This document shows, piece by piece, positions 1 to 6,130 of a stretch of DNA of 8,385 nucleotides (its first letter is position 1; each line of letters starts with the position of its first letter). The notes beneath the pieces are model-generated. The model made no database searches. It saw only the letters and a list, made by a program, of their open reading frames with translations, and had not been told where the DNA came from. This DNA comes from Sphingomonadaceae bacterium. Its GTDB lineage: Bacteria > Pseudomonadota > Alphaproteobacteria > Sphingomonadales > Sphingomonadaceae. The translations under genes were made by a program, and so were the position numbers. Location of the stretch: NCBI GenBank assembly GCA_013821585.1, contig JACDGO010000073.1:1-8385 (forward strand), written 5' to 3'.

Positions 1-433
1 CCACGAGCGGGAACACATGGCCGGGCGTGACGAGCGCGTCGCGCCCCTTCGCCGCGTCGATCGCGACCGCGACGGTGCGCGCGCGGTCGGCGGCGGAAAT
101 GCCGGTGGTCACGCCCTCGCGCGCCTCGATCGAGGTCGTGAAAGCGGTTTCGTGGCGCGTGCCATTGTGACGGCTCATCAGGTCGAGCCCGAGCTGATCG
201 ACGCGCGCCTTGGTGAGCGCGAGGCAGATCAAGCCGCGCCCGTACTTCGCCATGAAGTTGATCGCGTCGGGGGTCGCCATCTGCGCGGGGATGACGAGGT
301 CGCCCTCGTTCTCCCGGTCCTCGTCGTCGACGAGGATGAACATGCGGCCGTTCTTCGCCTCGTCGATGATCTCCTCGGGGCTGGACAAAAAGGCGTGGCG
401 GATGCGGGCGAGCGGGCGTTCAGCGGCGGGCAC
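1..433 (-). CDS. ribB: 3,4-dihydroxy-2-butanone 4-phosphate synthase RibB (or N-terminal part of bifunctional RibBA), cut by window edge
   Basis: Converts ribulose 5-phosphate to 3,4-dihydroxy-2-butanone 4-phosphate plus formate, supplying the four-carbon unit of riboflavin in the cytoplasm. The 144 visible residues show the family signatures in order: the acidic metal-binding loop [10 protein letters not shown] (residues 36-45), [13 protein letters not shown] (87-99), [12 protein letters not shown] (107-118) and TPGHVFPL (136-143). The protein runs off the left end. About 70 more residues would complete a monofunctional RibB (E. coli RibB is 217 aa); a GTP cyclohydrolase II domain may follow, which the window cannot decide. 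The start is a GTG at 433-431, inside the end of ribE (14-base overlap). It is chosen because a perfect GGAGG lies 6 bases upstream and no better start exists in this frame. Last visible gene of the rib operon. Confidence 0.95.
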   Translation of the reverse strand, partial: MPAAERPLARIRHAFLSSPEEIIDEAKNGRMFILVDDEDRENEGDLVIPAQMATPDAINFMAKYGRGLICLALTKARVDQLGLDLMSRHNGTRHETAFTTSIEAREGVTTGISAADRARTVAVAIDAAKGRDALVTPGHVFPLV

Positions 434-1028
434 GATAGGCCTCCATGCGCGAGAGATAGCGGGCGAGGATGTCGATTTCGAGGTTGACGCAATCGCCCGC
501 CTTCAGATGCCCGAGCGTCGTCACGGCGGCGGTATGCGGGATGATGTTCAAGTGAAAGAGCGTCTCGTCGCCGCGATCCTCGACCGCGTTGACGGTCAGC
601 GACACGCCGTCGACCGTCACCGATCCCTTGGCGGCGAGATAGGGCGCGACGCTGGGCGGCGCGGCGACGGAGAGATGCGTCGATCCGCCCTCGGCCGCCG
701 CGCGCTCGACCCTGCCGACGCCGTCGACATGGCCGGTGACGATATGCCCGCCAAGCTCGTCGCCGACCTTCAGCGCGCGCTCGAGGTTGAGGCGGAGGCC
801 GACCGTCCATTGGCCGGGCGCGGCGCGCGACACGGTCTCGCCCGAAACGTCGACCGCGAAGCTGTCGGCCGCTTTTTCGACGACCGTCAGGCACACGCCC
901 GAACAGGCGATCGACGCGCCGATATCGACCGTCGACAGGTCGAATCCGGTGCGGATCGTCACGCGCAGGTCGCCGCGCGGCTCGACGGCGGTTATTTCGC
1001 CGATGTCGCTGACGATCCCGGTGAACAT
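420..1028 (-). CDS. ribE: Riboflavin synthase, alpha-chain type
   Basis: Catalyses the last step of riboflavin synthesis: dismutation of two 6,7-dimethyl-8-ribityllumazine molecules to riboflavin plus the pyrimidine intermediate. The 202-aa length is normal for the family (about 200-215). The protein begins with the hallmark MFTGIV and has two tandem lumazine-binding barrels. The first contains CSGVCLTVV (42-50), the second [11 protein letters not shown] (93-103) and VDGVSLTVN (139-147). The in-frame ORF extends 17 codons further upstream, but the ATG at 1028 is chosen because MFTGIV is the conserved N terminus and the upstream extension would overlap ribD. AAGGAG lies 11 bases before this ATG, a slightly long spacing. 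Seven bases separate it from the ribD stop, and its own end overlaps ribB. Lumazine synthase (RibH), which makes its substrate, is not in the window and may lie to the left. Confidence 0.97.
   Translation of the reverse strand: MFTGIVSDIGEITAVEPRGDLRVTIRTGFDLSTVDIGASIACSGVCLTVVEKAADSFAVDVSGETVSRAAPGQWTVGLRLNLERALKVGDELGGHIVTGHVDGVGRVERAAAEGGSTHLSVAAPPSVAPYLAAKGSVTVDGVSLTVNAVEDRGDETLFHLNIIPHTAAVTTLGHLKAGDCVNLEIDILARYLSRMEAYRARR
440..444 (-). promoter_or_regulatory. Shine-Dalgarno site for ribB, inside ribE
   Basis: GGAGG on the minus strand, 6 bases before the GTG codon at 433-431. It lies within the last ribE codons, so ribosomes finishing ribE would pass over it. It decides the ribB start and implies coupled translation of ribE and ribB. 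Confidence 0.7.
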
Positions 1029-1035
1029 CGCGCCC

Positions 1036-2001
1036 CTAGCTCCTTCGGCGTTCGTAGACGTCGAGCCGGTCGCTGCCAAGCTGACACGAATCGGCGCGGC
1101 GCCAGCGCCCGTGCGCCTCGGCGAGGTTCGCGAGCCCGATGTCGCCGATCGCGGCCTTGCCGTCGCCTATGACAATCGGCGCGGTGTAGATCAGCAGCCG
1201 GTCGACAAGGTCGGCGCTCAGGAACGCCGCCGCCGTGGACGCGCCGCCTTCGACGAGGATGTGGTCGCCGGGGAGGTCGGCGATGGCTTGCGGATGTGCG
1301 AGCCAACTCCATCCGTTATTCGGGCGATGGCGGGACAGAATGTACCGAGCCGGACTTCGCGCCTCCAGCCCCGTCAGCCGGACGTCGAGCCCCGGCGCGT
1401 CCGCTTCGATCGTGCCGCGCCCCACGACGATCGCCTCGTGCCGCGATCGCTCCAGATGCGCGTGCGCGCGCGCCGCCTCGCCGGTGATCCAGCGGCTGCT
1501 CCCGTCGGCCATCGCGATCCGTCCGTCGAGCGACAGCGCGAGCTTGAGCGTCACATGCGGCCGGCCGAGCGCACGGCGCGTGAGAAAGCCCGCCATGGTC
1601 CGCCGCGCATCGTCCGCGCCGACGCTTTCGGTGACGGTGATCCCCGCCGCGCGCAGCCGCGCGATCCCAGCGCCGTCGGTGCGTGGATCGGGATCGCGCA
1701 GCGCGACGACAACCCGGGCCACTCTCGCTTCGATCAGGAAGTCGGCGCAGGCGGGGCCGCGTGCGCTTGCGTGCGCGCAGGGCTCGAGCGTGACGTAAGC
1801 GGTAGCGCCCCGCGCGGCGTCGCCCGCTTGGTCGAGCGCCATCGCCTCGGCGTGCGGCCTGCCCCCCGGCTGCGTCCAGCCGCGCCCGACGACGCGCCTT
1901 TCCTTCACGATCACGCAGCCGACATTGGGGTTGGGCGCGGTGCGGCCCCGGCCCCGTTCCGCCAGCGCGAGCGCCGCGCCCATGTGGCGCGTGTCGATCA
2001 A
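1036..2001 (-). CDS. ribD: Bifunctional diaminohydroxyphosphoribosylaminopyrimidine deaminase / 5-amino-6-(5-phosphoribosylamino)uracil reductase
   Basis: Performs the second and third steps of the pyrimidine branch of riboflavin synthesis: zinc-dependent deamination, then NADPH-dependent reduction of the ribosyl side chain. The N-terminal deaminase domain (about 1-145) has H50-A-E52, P74-C75 and C85, the zinc ligands and catalytic Glu of the cytidine-deaminase fold, plus APNPNVGCV (22-30). The C-terminal reductase domain (about 148-321) has LKLALSLDG (152-160), W171-I-T-G and VEGG (250-253). The start is a TTG at 2001-1999 overlapping the stop of the preceding gene. With this start M7 lines up with M7 of E. 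coli RibD as I recall it. ATG at 1983 (residue 7) is the alternative. At 321 aa it is shorter than E. coli RibD (367 aa); the shortfall lies in the middle of the reductase domain, while the visible motifs remain. Confidence 0.96.
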   Translation of the reverse strand: MIDTRHMGAALALAERGRGRTAPNPNVGCVIVKERRVVGRGWTQPGGRPHAEAMALDQAGDAARGATAYVTLEPCAHASARGPACADFLIEARVARVVVALRDPDPRTDGAGIARLRAAGITVTESVGADDARRTMAGFLTRRALGRPHVTLKLALSLDGRIAMADGSSRWITGEAARAHAHLERSRHEAIVVGRGTIEADAPGLDVRLTGLEARSPARYILSRHRPNNGWSWLAHPQAIADLPGDHILVEGGASTAAAFLSADLVDRLLIYTAPIVIGDGKAAIGDIGLANLAEAHGRWRRADSCQLGSDRLDVYERRRS

Positions 2002-2354
2002 AGCCCCAGAGCGTCGAGCTGTTTGTCGAGCTTCCTGAACTGCCGACGTCGCTCGGCCTGGAAGGCTTCGATCTTAGCCTTTTCCGCCTTTTCGGCGGGC
2101 AGGTCGCGCGCCTGCTGCGCGATGATCTCGGCGCGCGTGCGGTTCGCCGCATAGGGCTTCACGTAGACGATGTCGGGCGCTTCCCAGGGTTTGTCGTCGA
2201 TGTGCGAGTCGACATAGAAGGACACGAGCAACATCGAAGTGACGAACACCGCGAGCGTCGCGAACACCCACTGGTGCGGGCGGCGCTCGGCGAGGAACGC
2301 GCGCAGGTCCGCCCAGGCGGCGGCGGGACGGACGGGACGCGGAAAGATCGCCAT
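1998..2354 (-). CDS. Small single-pass membrane protein with charged C-terminal helix, function unknown
   Basis: I do not recognise the family. The 118-aa product has an Arg-rich N-terminal segment (residues 1-28), one clear transmembrane segment (about 29-48, WVFATLAVFVTSMLLVSFYV), a short DDKPW/DIVYVKPY linker (53-68), and then a highly charged Lys/Glu/Arg stretch (72-117) that looks like a long helix or coiled coil. The positive-inside rule places the N terminus in the cytoplasm and the charged tail in the periplasm. It is the first gene of the rib transcription unit, and its TGA overlaps the TTG of ribD, so the two are probably translated together. The ATG at 2354-2352 is the only good start. 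It could be an envelope or TolA-like tethering protein, but nothing in the sequence proves that, and a role in flavin metabolism is not indicated. Confidence 0.82.
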   Translation of the reverse strand: MAIFPRPVRPAAAWADLRAFLAERRPHQWVFATLAVFVTSMLLVSFYVDSHIDDKPWEAPDIVYVKPYAANRTRAEIIAQQARDLPAEKAEKAKIEAFQAERRRQFRKLDKQLDALGL

Positions 2355-2392
2355 GCCCCCGAAGATAGGCGCTCGGCCGCGCGTTCGCCAGC

Positions 2393-2407
2393 GTCAAGCG
2401 GCTTGAC
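2393..2407. repeat. Perfect inverted repeat in the divergent promoter region
   Basis: GTCAAGC and GCTTGAC form a perfect 7-bp-arm palindrome around one central G. It lies in the 84-bp gap between the divergently transcribed membrane-protein/rib operon and the ridA-like operon. Each arm contains TTGAC, the best match to a sigma-70 -35 element on its own strand. On the plus strand TTGACC (2403-2408) is followed 17 bases later by a weak TTTGGC (2426-2431), which would put a transcript start at or very near the ATG at 2439. It could be a dimeric repressor operator or paired -35 elements. Confidence 0.45.
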
Positions 2408-2438
2408 CGCGCGCGCGCGCCGCGCTTTGGCATGGGCC

Positions 2439-2906
2439 ATGACCGACGCCATCGACGCCGCGCTCGCCGCGCGCAACCTCACGCTCCCCACCCCCGCCGC
2501 GCCCGTCGCCGACTATGTGCCGGCGGTCGAGGCGGGCGGGCTGCTGTATCTTTCGGGCCAACTTCCTTTCCGCGACGGTCAGGTGATGACCGGGCGGTTG
2601 GGCGAGGATGTCGACATCCCGACCGGACGCCAGGCCGCCGAAGCGTGCGGGCTGATGATCGTCGCGCAGCTGAAGAAGGCGCTCGGCTCGCTCGACCGCG
2701 TCGAGCGCGTCGTCCGCTTGGGCGTGTTCGTCGCGAGCGACGCGCGCTTCACCGATCAACCCAAGGTCGCCGACGGCGCGTCGTCGCTGATGATCGCGCT
2801 GTTCGGCGAAAAAGGGCGGCACGCGCGGAGCGCGGTCGGCGTGCCGGTGCTGCCCTTGGGCGCGATGGTCGAGATCGATGCGGTCGTCGCCATTCGCCCC
2901 GCTTGA
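2439..2906 (+). CDS. RidA/YjgF-family protein (enamine/imine deaminase-like)
   Basis: A 155-aa member of the YjgF/YER057c/UK114 superfamily, most like the longer subfamily of about 150 aa than the 128-aa canonical RidA. Family members form trimers; RidA proper hydrolyses reactive enamines and imines such as 2-aminoacrylate. Visible landmarks are the GGLLYLSGQLP strand (33-43), DIPTGRQAAEACGLMI (59-74) and the C-terminal block with R130 in HARSAVGVPVLPLGAMVEID. R130 corresponds to the substrate-carboxylate-binding Arg of RidA, and the following VEID matches the usual VEIE/VEID. The ATG at 2439 is chosen because homology begins just after it; the open frame continues upstream but there overlaps the divergent operon. 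An out-of-frame ATG at 2432 is ignored. No clear Shine-Dalgarno site is seen. The gene overlaps the following GDPD gene by 29 bases. The exact substrate cannot be assigned. Confidence 0.92.
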   Translation: MTDAIDAALAARNLTLPTPAAPVADYVPAVEAGGLLYLSGQLPFRDGQVMTGRLGEDVDIPTGRQAAEACGLMIVAQLKKALGSLDRVERVVRLGVFVASDARFTDQPKVADGASSLMIALFGEKGRHARSAVGVPVLPLGAMVEIDAVVAIRPA

Positions 2907-3642
2907 GGAACTGATCGCGCCCGCCCCGGCGCCGGCGCGCGTCGCGTTCCTGAAAGGCCGGCCGTTCGCGCACCGCGGACTGCACGGGGGAAGGGTCGTC
3001 GAGAATAGCCGGGCGGCGTTCGCGGCGGCGGTCGCCGCCGGGCACGGCATCGAACTCGACGTCCAGGCGTCGCGCGAGGGAACGGCGATCGTCTTTCACG
3101 ACGCGACGCTCGATCGCCTGACGGGGCGGCCGGGCGCGCTCGCCGACATGAGCGCCGCCGAGCTCGCGAAGAGCGTGCTCAGCGGAACGGGCGAAGGCAT
3201 CGCGCCGCTCGACGAGATCGTGAAGCTAGTCGGAGGCCGCGTTCCGGTCCTCATCGAGGTCAAGACGCGCGGCCGCCATGTCGCCGCGCTGTGCCTGTCG
3301 GTGCGCCGCGCGCTCGAAGGCTATCGCGGGGACGCCGCAGTGATGTCGTTCAACCCGCAAGTCGCGCGCTGGTTCGCCACGCACGCGCCGCGCATTGTCC
3401 GCGGCCTCGTCATCAGCGAAGAGGGCAAGCGCGGTGTCAGGGGCTGGGCCGAGCGCTGGCTGTCGCTGTGGCGCGCGCGGCCCGATTTCCTCGCCTATGA
3501 CATGCGCGACCTTCCGTCGCGCTTCGCCGCCGCCGCCCGGGCGCGCGGGCTTCCGGTTCTGACCTGGACGGTCCGCGACGCCGAAAGCGAGGCTCGCGCG
3601 TTCGCCCATGCCGATGAGGTCATTTACGAAAAAACGGCATGA
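2878..3642 (+). CDS. Glycerophosphodiester phosphodiesterase family protein (GDPD)
   Basis: Hydrolyses glycerophosphodiesters to glycerol 3-phosphate and an alcohol, a step in phospholipid head-group turnover. The 254-aa protein is a single GDPD TIM barrel with the metal and catalytic residues in place: H32-R33-G34, E42-N43-S44, E59-L60-D61, H74-D75, E127-V-K129, and W230 in LTWTVRD near the end. No signal peptide or transmembrane segment is seen, so it is probably cytoplasmic, like the UgpQ type rather than periplasmic GlpQ. The ATG at 2878 lies inside the ridA-like gene, overlapping by 29 bases; no alternative ATG or GTG precedes the HRG motif. Its TGA overlaps the next ATG in an ATGA junction, so the three genes form one operon. 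The natural substrate is not predictable from sequence. Confidence 0.95.
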   Translation: MRSSPFAPLEELIAPAPAPARVAFLKGRPFAHRGLHGGRVVENSRAAFAAAVAAGHGIELDVQASREGTAIVFHDATLDRLTGRPGALADMSAAELAKSVLSGTGEGIAPLDEIVKLVGGRVPVLIEVKTRGRHVAALCLSVRRALEGYRGDAAVMSFNPQVARWFATHAPRIVRGLVISEEGKRGVRGWAERWLSLWRARPDFLAYDMRDLPSRFAAAARARGLPVLTWTVRDAESEARAFAHADEVIYEKTA

Positions 3643-4772
3643 CGGGTGACGTGACCGCGCGGATCGGCGACGGCGTCTCGGGCTTGGACGCCGCGCAGTG
3701 GGACGCGTGCGCGGGGACGCGCGACCCGTTCGTCGGTCACGCGTTCCTGTCGGCGCTCGAAGCCTCGGGCAGCGTCGGTCCCGGCACCGGCTGGCAGGCG
3801 ATCCCGATCGCGATCGGCGGCGCGGACGGCAACCTTTCGGGCGTGGTCCCCGCCTATGCCAAGAGCCACAGCCAGGGCGAATATATCTTCGACCATAATT
3901 GGGCCGAAGCGTGGGAGCACGCGGGCGGGCATTATTATCCCAAGCTGCTGATCGCCGTGCCCTTCACGCCCGCGCCCGGGCCGCGCCTGCTGACCGGCGA
4001 TCCGCATATAGCGCGCGCGCTGATCGCGGCGGCCGAAGCGGTGGTCGCCCAACATCGCCTGTCGACGGCGCACGCCAATTTTGTCGAGGAAGGCCAGCTC
4101 CGCCATTTCCGCGACGCGGGCTGGCTGATCCGCGAGGGGAGCCAGTTCCACTGGACGAACCATGGCTACCGCGACTTCGACGATTTCCTCGACGCGCTCT
4201 CGTCGCGCAAGCGCAAGGCGATCCGCAGGGAACGCGCCGCCGCGATCGAAGGAGTCGACATCGTTCGCCTGACCGGTGCTGCGATCGGCGAGGCGCATTG
4301 GGACGCGTTCTGGGAATTTTACCAGGACACCGGCTCGCGCAAATGGGGGCGGCCCTATCTGACGCGGCCGTTCTTCTCGCTGCTCGGCGAGGCGATGGCG
4401 GAGCGCGTGCTGCTGGTCCTTGCACTGAAGGACAGCCGTCCGATCGCGGGCGCGCTCAACATGATCGGCGAGGATGCGCTCTACGGGCGCTATTGGGGCT
4501 GCACCGAGGAGGCGCCCTTCCTCCATTTCGAGCTCTGCTATTATCAGGCGATCGACTTCGCGATCGAGCGCGGCTTATCGCGGGTGGAAGCGGGCGCGCA
4601 GGGCGAGCACAAGCTCGCGCGCGGCTATCTGCCGGTGCCGACCTGGTCGGCGCACCACATCCCCGATCCGGGCTTTCGCCCCGCGATCTCCGACTTCCTG
4701 GTGCGCGAGCGCCGCGCGGTCGAGAACAACATCGCATTCATGGAGGCGCTCGGGCCGTTTAGGCGCGCGTAG
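3639..4772 (+). CDS. FemAB-like / GNAT-fold N-acyltransferase (PF04339, COG3146 type)
   Basis: The 377-aa protein matches the predicted N-acyltransferase family often labelled peptidoglycan biosynthesis or GNAT family protein. Recognisable blocks are YYPKLLIAVPFTPAPGPRLL (99-118), SSRKRKAIRRER (188-199), LYGRYWGC (281-288) and the strongly conserved stretch FELCYYQAIDFAIERGL (297-313) followed by EAGAQGEHKLARGYLPVPT (317-335). Such proteins carry two tandem GNAT-like folds. FemAB relatives use aminoacyl-tRNA for peptidoglycan bridges, but the substrate of this family is not established, so a peptidoglycan role is only a possibility. The protein is soluble, without a signal peptide. It starts at an ATG sharing ATGA with the GDPD stop, which indicates translational coupling; only a weak purine run precedes it. 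It ends 12 bases from the convergent zinc-finger gene, and no terminator hairpin is visible between them. Confidence 0.93.
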   Translation: MTGDVTARIGDGVSGLDAAQWDACAGTRDPFVGHAFLSALEASGSVGPGTGWQAIPIAIGGADGNLSGVVPAYAKSHSQGEYIFDHNWAEAWEHAGGHYYPKLLIAVPFTPAPGPRLLTGDPHIARALIAAAEAVVAQHRLSTAHANFVEEGQLRHFRDAGWLIREGSQFHWTNHGYRDFDDFLDALSSRKRKAIRRERAAAIEGVDIVRLTGAAIGEAHWDAFWEFYQDTGSRKWGRPYLTRPFFSLLGEAMAERVLLVLALKDSRPIAGALNMIGEDALYGRYWGCTEEAPFLHFELCYYQAIDFAIERGLSRVEAGAQGEHKLARGYLPVPTWSAHHIPDPGFRPAISDFLVRERRAVENNIAFMEALGPFRRA

Positions 4773-4784
4773 TTTCCGAAGACG

Positions 4785-5012
4785 CTAGCGGCCGAGCGCG
4801 TCCTCGCCATGCGGGCCGATGTCGCCGGGCGCATGGTCCGCGCCGCCGCCGGTCAGCACGAAGCGCCGGTCGCAATAGCCGCAATCGACATAGCCGCGCT
4901 CGTCGATCTCGAGCCACACGCGCGGATGGCCGAGCGCGGCGGGAATCTCGCCCGCGCCGTCGCAGGCGACGCGCGCGGAATGGGTGCGGATGGTTTCGGG
5001 CGGCGCGGTCAC
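4785..5012 (-). CDS. CHCC-type zinc-finger protein (PF10276, NDUFS6-like)
   Basis: A small 75-aa protein with one complete zinc-binding set: C17, H29 (in GHPRVWLEI), C44 and C47 (CGYC), spaced C-x11-H-x14-C-x2-C. This is the hallmark of the zf-CHCC family, whose mitochondrial member NDUFS6 is a zinc-binding accessory subunit of respiratory complex I. Alphaproteobacterial relatives are thought to act with complex I. The reading frame opens after the stop of the DUF4402 gene, and the only start codon before the zinc motif is GTG at 5012-5010. No good Shine-Dalgarno site precedes it. It lies 39 bases downstream of the DUF4402 pair on the same strand and may be read through from it. It is convergent with the acyltransferase gene. 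Confidence 0.9.
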   Translation of the reverse strand: MTAPPETIRTHSARVACDGAGEIPAALGHPRVWLEIDERGYVDCGYCDRRFVLTGGGADHAPGDIGPHGEDALGR

Positions 5013-5051
5013 GGGGGAGCGCTTAGCGGCGGCGGGCGCTTCGGTCCAGAA

Positions 5052-5555
5052 TCAGAAATACGTGACGGTCATCGAGAAGGTGCCGCTGTAGCTCCCGTCA
5101 AGCTGGTTCGCGCCAACCGCCAGCGTTCCGCCGACGTGGAGGACGAGGAGTCCCGGCGCGGGGAGGAAGCGGAGAATCGGCCCGTCGAGCGTCAGCCCGG
5201 TCACGGTCATCGTCGCGCCGCCGCCCGCGCGGTTGAGCACCGGGGCGGGCCCGAGCTGGATCAGGACGATCGCGGGTCCGCCGAAGGTCTGGAATTCGGC
5301 CGGGTTGAATGTGCCGCTCGCGGGCGTCACGCCGCCGGTGGTCGAGCGCGCCGCGGTAGTGGGATTGATGACGATCGTTCCCGCCGCCGCGCCCGCGATC
5401 GCGCTCCCGAAATCGAGATCGTCGACCTTGACGATCGACAGCGGACGCAAGGCGACCGCGTTCGCCGTCACGCCGGCGGTCGCCGCCGCCGCAACCGCGC
5501 TGCCGGGCATGGCCGCGAGCGCGAGCGCCGCGAGGCTGGCGATGGTCCCCCTCAT
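5052..5555 (-). CDS. Secreted DUF4402 protein, downstream copy of a tandem pair
   Basis: A 167-aa exported protein with a signal peptide: short basic start MRGT, hydrophobic core SLAALALAA, and AVA or similar cleavage near residue 22. The mature part is a single DUF4402-like domain rich in beta-forming, Gly and Thr residues and lacking cysteine. Landmarks are PLSIVKVDDLDFG (38-50), RSTTGG (70-75), PVLNR (105-109), LRFL (128-131) and VGGTLAVGANQL (141-152). It is about two thirds identical by hand alignment (roughly 91 of 136 positions) to the gene immediately upstream. The C terminus has G154 and Y166, that is, Gly 14 from the end and a penultimate Tyr, with alternating hydrophobics between them; this resembles the last strand of chaperone-usher pilins. 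DUF4402 function is not established; extracellular or periplasmic location is inferred. The ATG at 5555-5553 is preceded by no clear ribosome-binding site. Confidence 0.88.
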   Translation of the reverse strand: MRGTIASLAALALAAMPGSAVAAAATAGVTANAVALRPLSIVKVDDLDFGSAIAGAAAGTIVINPTTAARSTTGGVTPASGTFNPAEFQTFGGPAIVLIQLGPAPVLNRAGGGATMTVTGLTLDGPILRFLPAPGLLVLHVGGTLAVGANQLDGSYSGTFSMTVTYF

Positions 5556-5564
5556 CGAGGCCCG

Positions 5565-5611
5565 CCTAGCGCGGTGCGTCCTAAGTCGCCCCGAACGGGC
5601 GCGGTTAACGC
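5565..5611 (-). promoter_or_regulatory. Conserved upstream module of the downstream DUF4402 gene
   Basis: Read on the minus strand: GCGTTAACC (5611-5603), 16 bases, ACTTA (5586-5582), 11 bases, GCTAGG (5570-5565), then 9 bases to the ATG. The same three boxes with identical spacings precede the paralogue (6177-6131). The bases between the boxes differ, so the boxes themselves appear to be under constraint and are likely promoter or activator elements. The first box lies directly behind the stop of the upstream paralogue, so this copy could be transcribed on its own. Confidence 0.45.
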
Positions 5612-5612
5612 G

Positions 5613-6122
5613 TCAGAAATAGGTGACGATGATCTGGAAGATGCCGCTGTAGTCTCCGGCGAGCTGGTTCGCGCCGACAGCGAGCGTGCCGCCGACGCGC
5701 AGATCGAGCAGGCCCGCGGTATCGAGGAAGCGCAGCACCGGACCGTTGAGCGTGAGCTGCGTGACGTTCATCGTCGCGCCGCCGCCGCTTCGGTTGAGCA
5801 CGGGAAGGGGGCCGCGATTGACCTGCACGGTCTGGAGCGGGCCGCCATAGGTGTAGAATTGCGCGGCGTGGGGCGCGCCGCCCGCGGGCACGACGCCGCC
5901 GGTGGTCGAGCGTCCGTCGGTATCCGGGTCGATGACGATCGTGCCCGCCGCCGCGCCGACGGCCGCGGTGCCGAAGTCGAGATCCTGGAGCTTGACGATC
6001 GACAAGGGCTTCAATGTGATCGCGTTGCCGGTCGCGGTTGCCGTCTTCGCGAGCGCGGGCGGCGCGGCGGCGAGCAGCGCGCACGCGGCCGCCCCCCGCA
6101 AAAATTGTCCCCCGGTCCCCAC
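5613..6122 (-). CDS. Secreted DUF4402 protein, upstream copy of a tandem pair
   Basis: A 169-aa paralogue of the following gene, sharing PLSIVKLQDLDFG (39-51), AAAGTIVI (57-64), RSTTGG (71-76), PVLNRSGGGATMNVT (107-121) and VGGTLAVGANQL (143-154). The N terminus is a signal peptide with an ALA cleavage site at residues 23-25, before KTATA. The only other striking residue is Cys14, inside the signal peptide; a lipoprotein is unlikely because the hydrophobic stretch follows rather than precedes it. The C terminus keeps G156 (14 from the end), Y168 (penultimate) and alternating hydrophobics, as in its partner. The start is uncertain. GTG at 6122-6120 is the first available, but TTG at 6101-6099 (residue 8) gives an N terminus reading (M)RGAAACALL, which lines up with MRGTIASLA of the paralogue, and it has a GGGGGA run upstream. 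The gene leads a likely transcription unit with the paralogue (57-bp gap) and the CHCC protein. Confidence 0.87.
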   Translation of the reverse strand: MGTGGQFLRGAAACALLAAAPPALAKTATATGNAITLKPLSIVKLQDLDFGTAAVGAAAGTIVIDPDTDGRSTTGGVVPAGGAPHAAQFYTYGGPLQTVQVNRGPLPVLNRSGGGATMNVTQLTLNGPVLRFLDTAGLLDLRVGGTLAVGANQLAGDYSGIFQIIVTYF

Positions 6123-6130
6123 ACCGAGGC

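Noticed and set aside
736..2154. A 472-codon open frame on the plus strand
   Set aside because: It lies antisense to ribE, ribD and the membrane-protein gene, whose identities are secure. Its composition is dominated by Arg, Ala and Pro.
2355..2438. FMN riboswitch upstream of the rib operon
   Set aside because: The gap is only 84 bp and shows none of the conserved RFN blocks; no other candidate leader precedes a rib gene here.
2432..2914. Alternative ATG at 2432 for the ridA-like gene
   Set aside because: It opens a different frame whose product lacks all RidA-family motifs; the family frame starts at 2439.
3624..4526. A 300-codon open frame on the minus strand
   Set aside because: It is antisense to the FemAB-like acyltransferase, which matches its family along its full length.
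5587..5601. Hairpin CGCCC / GGGCG between the two DUF4402 genes as a terminator
   Set aside because: The stem is only 5 bp with no U-run after it on either strand, and such stems arise easily in this base composition.
5613..6122. Lipoprotein reading of the upstream DUF4402 protein, based on Cys14
   Set aside because: The Cys sits at the start of the hydrophobic core rather than after it, and an ALA cleavage site lies further on; the paralogue lacks the Cys.
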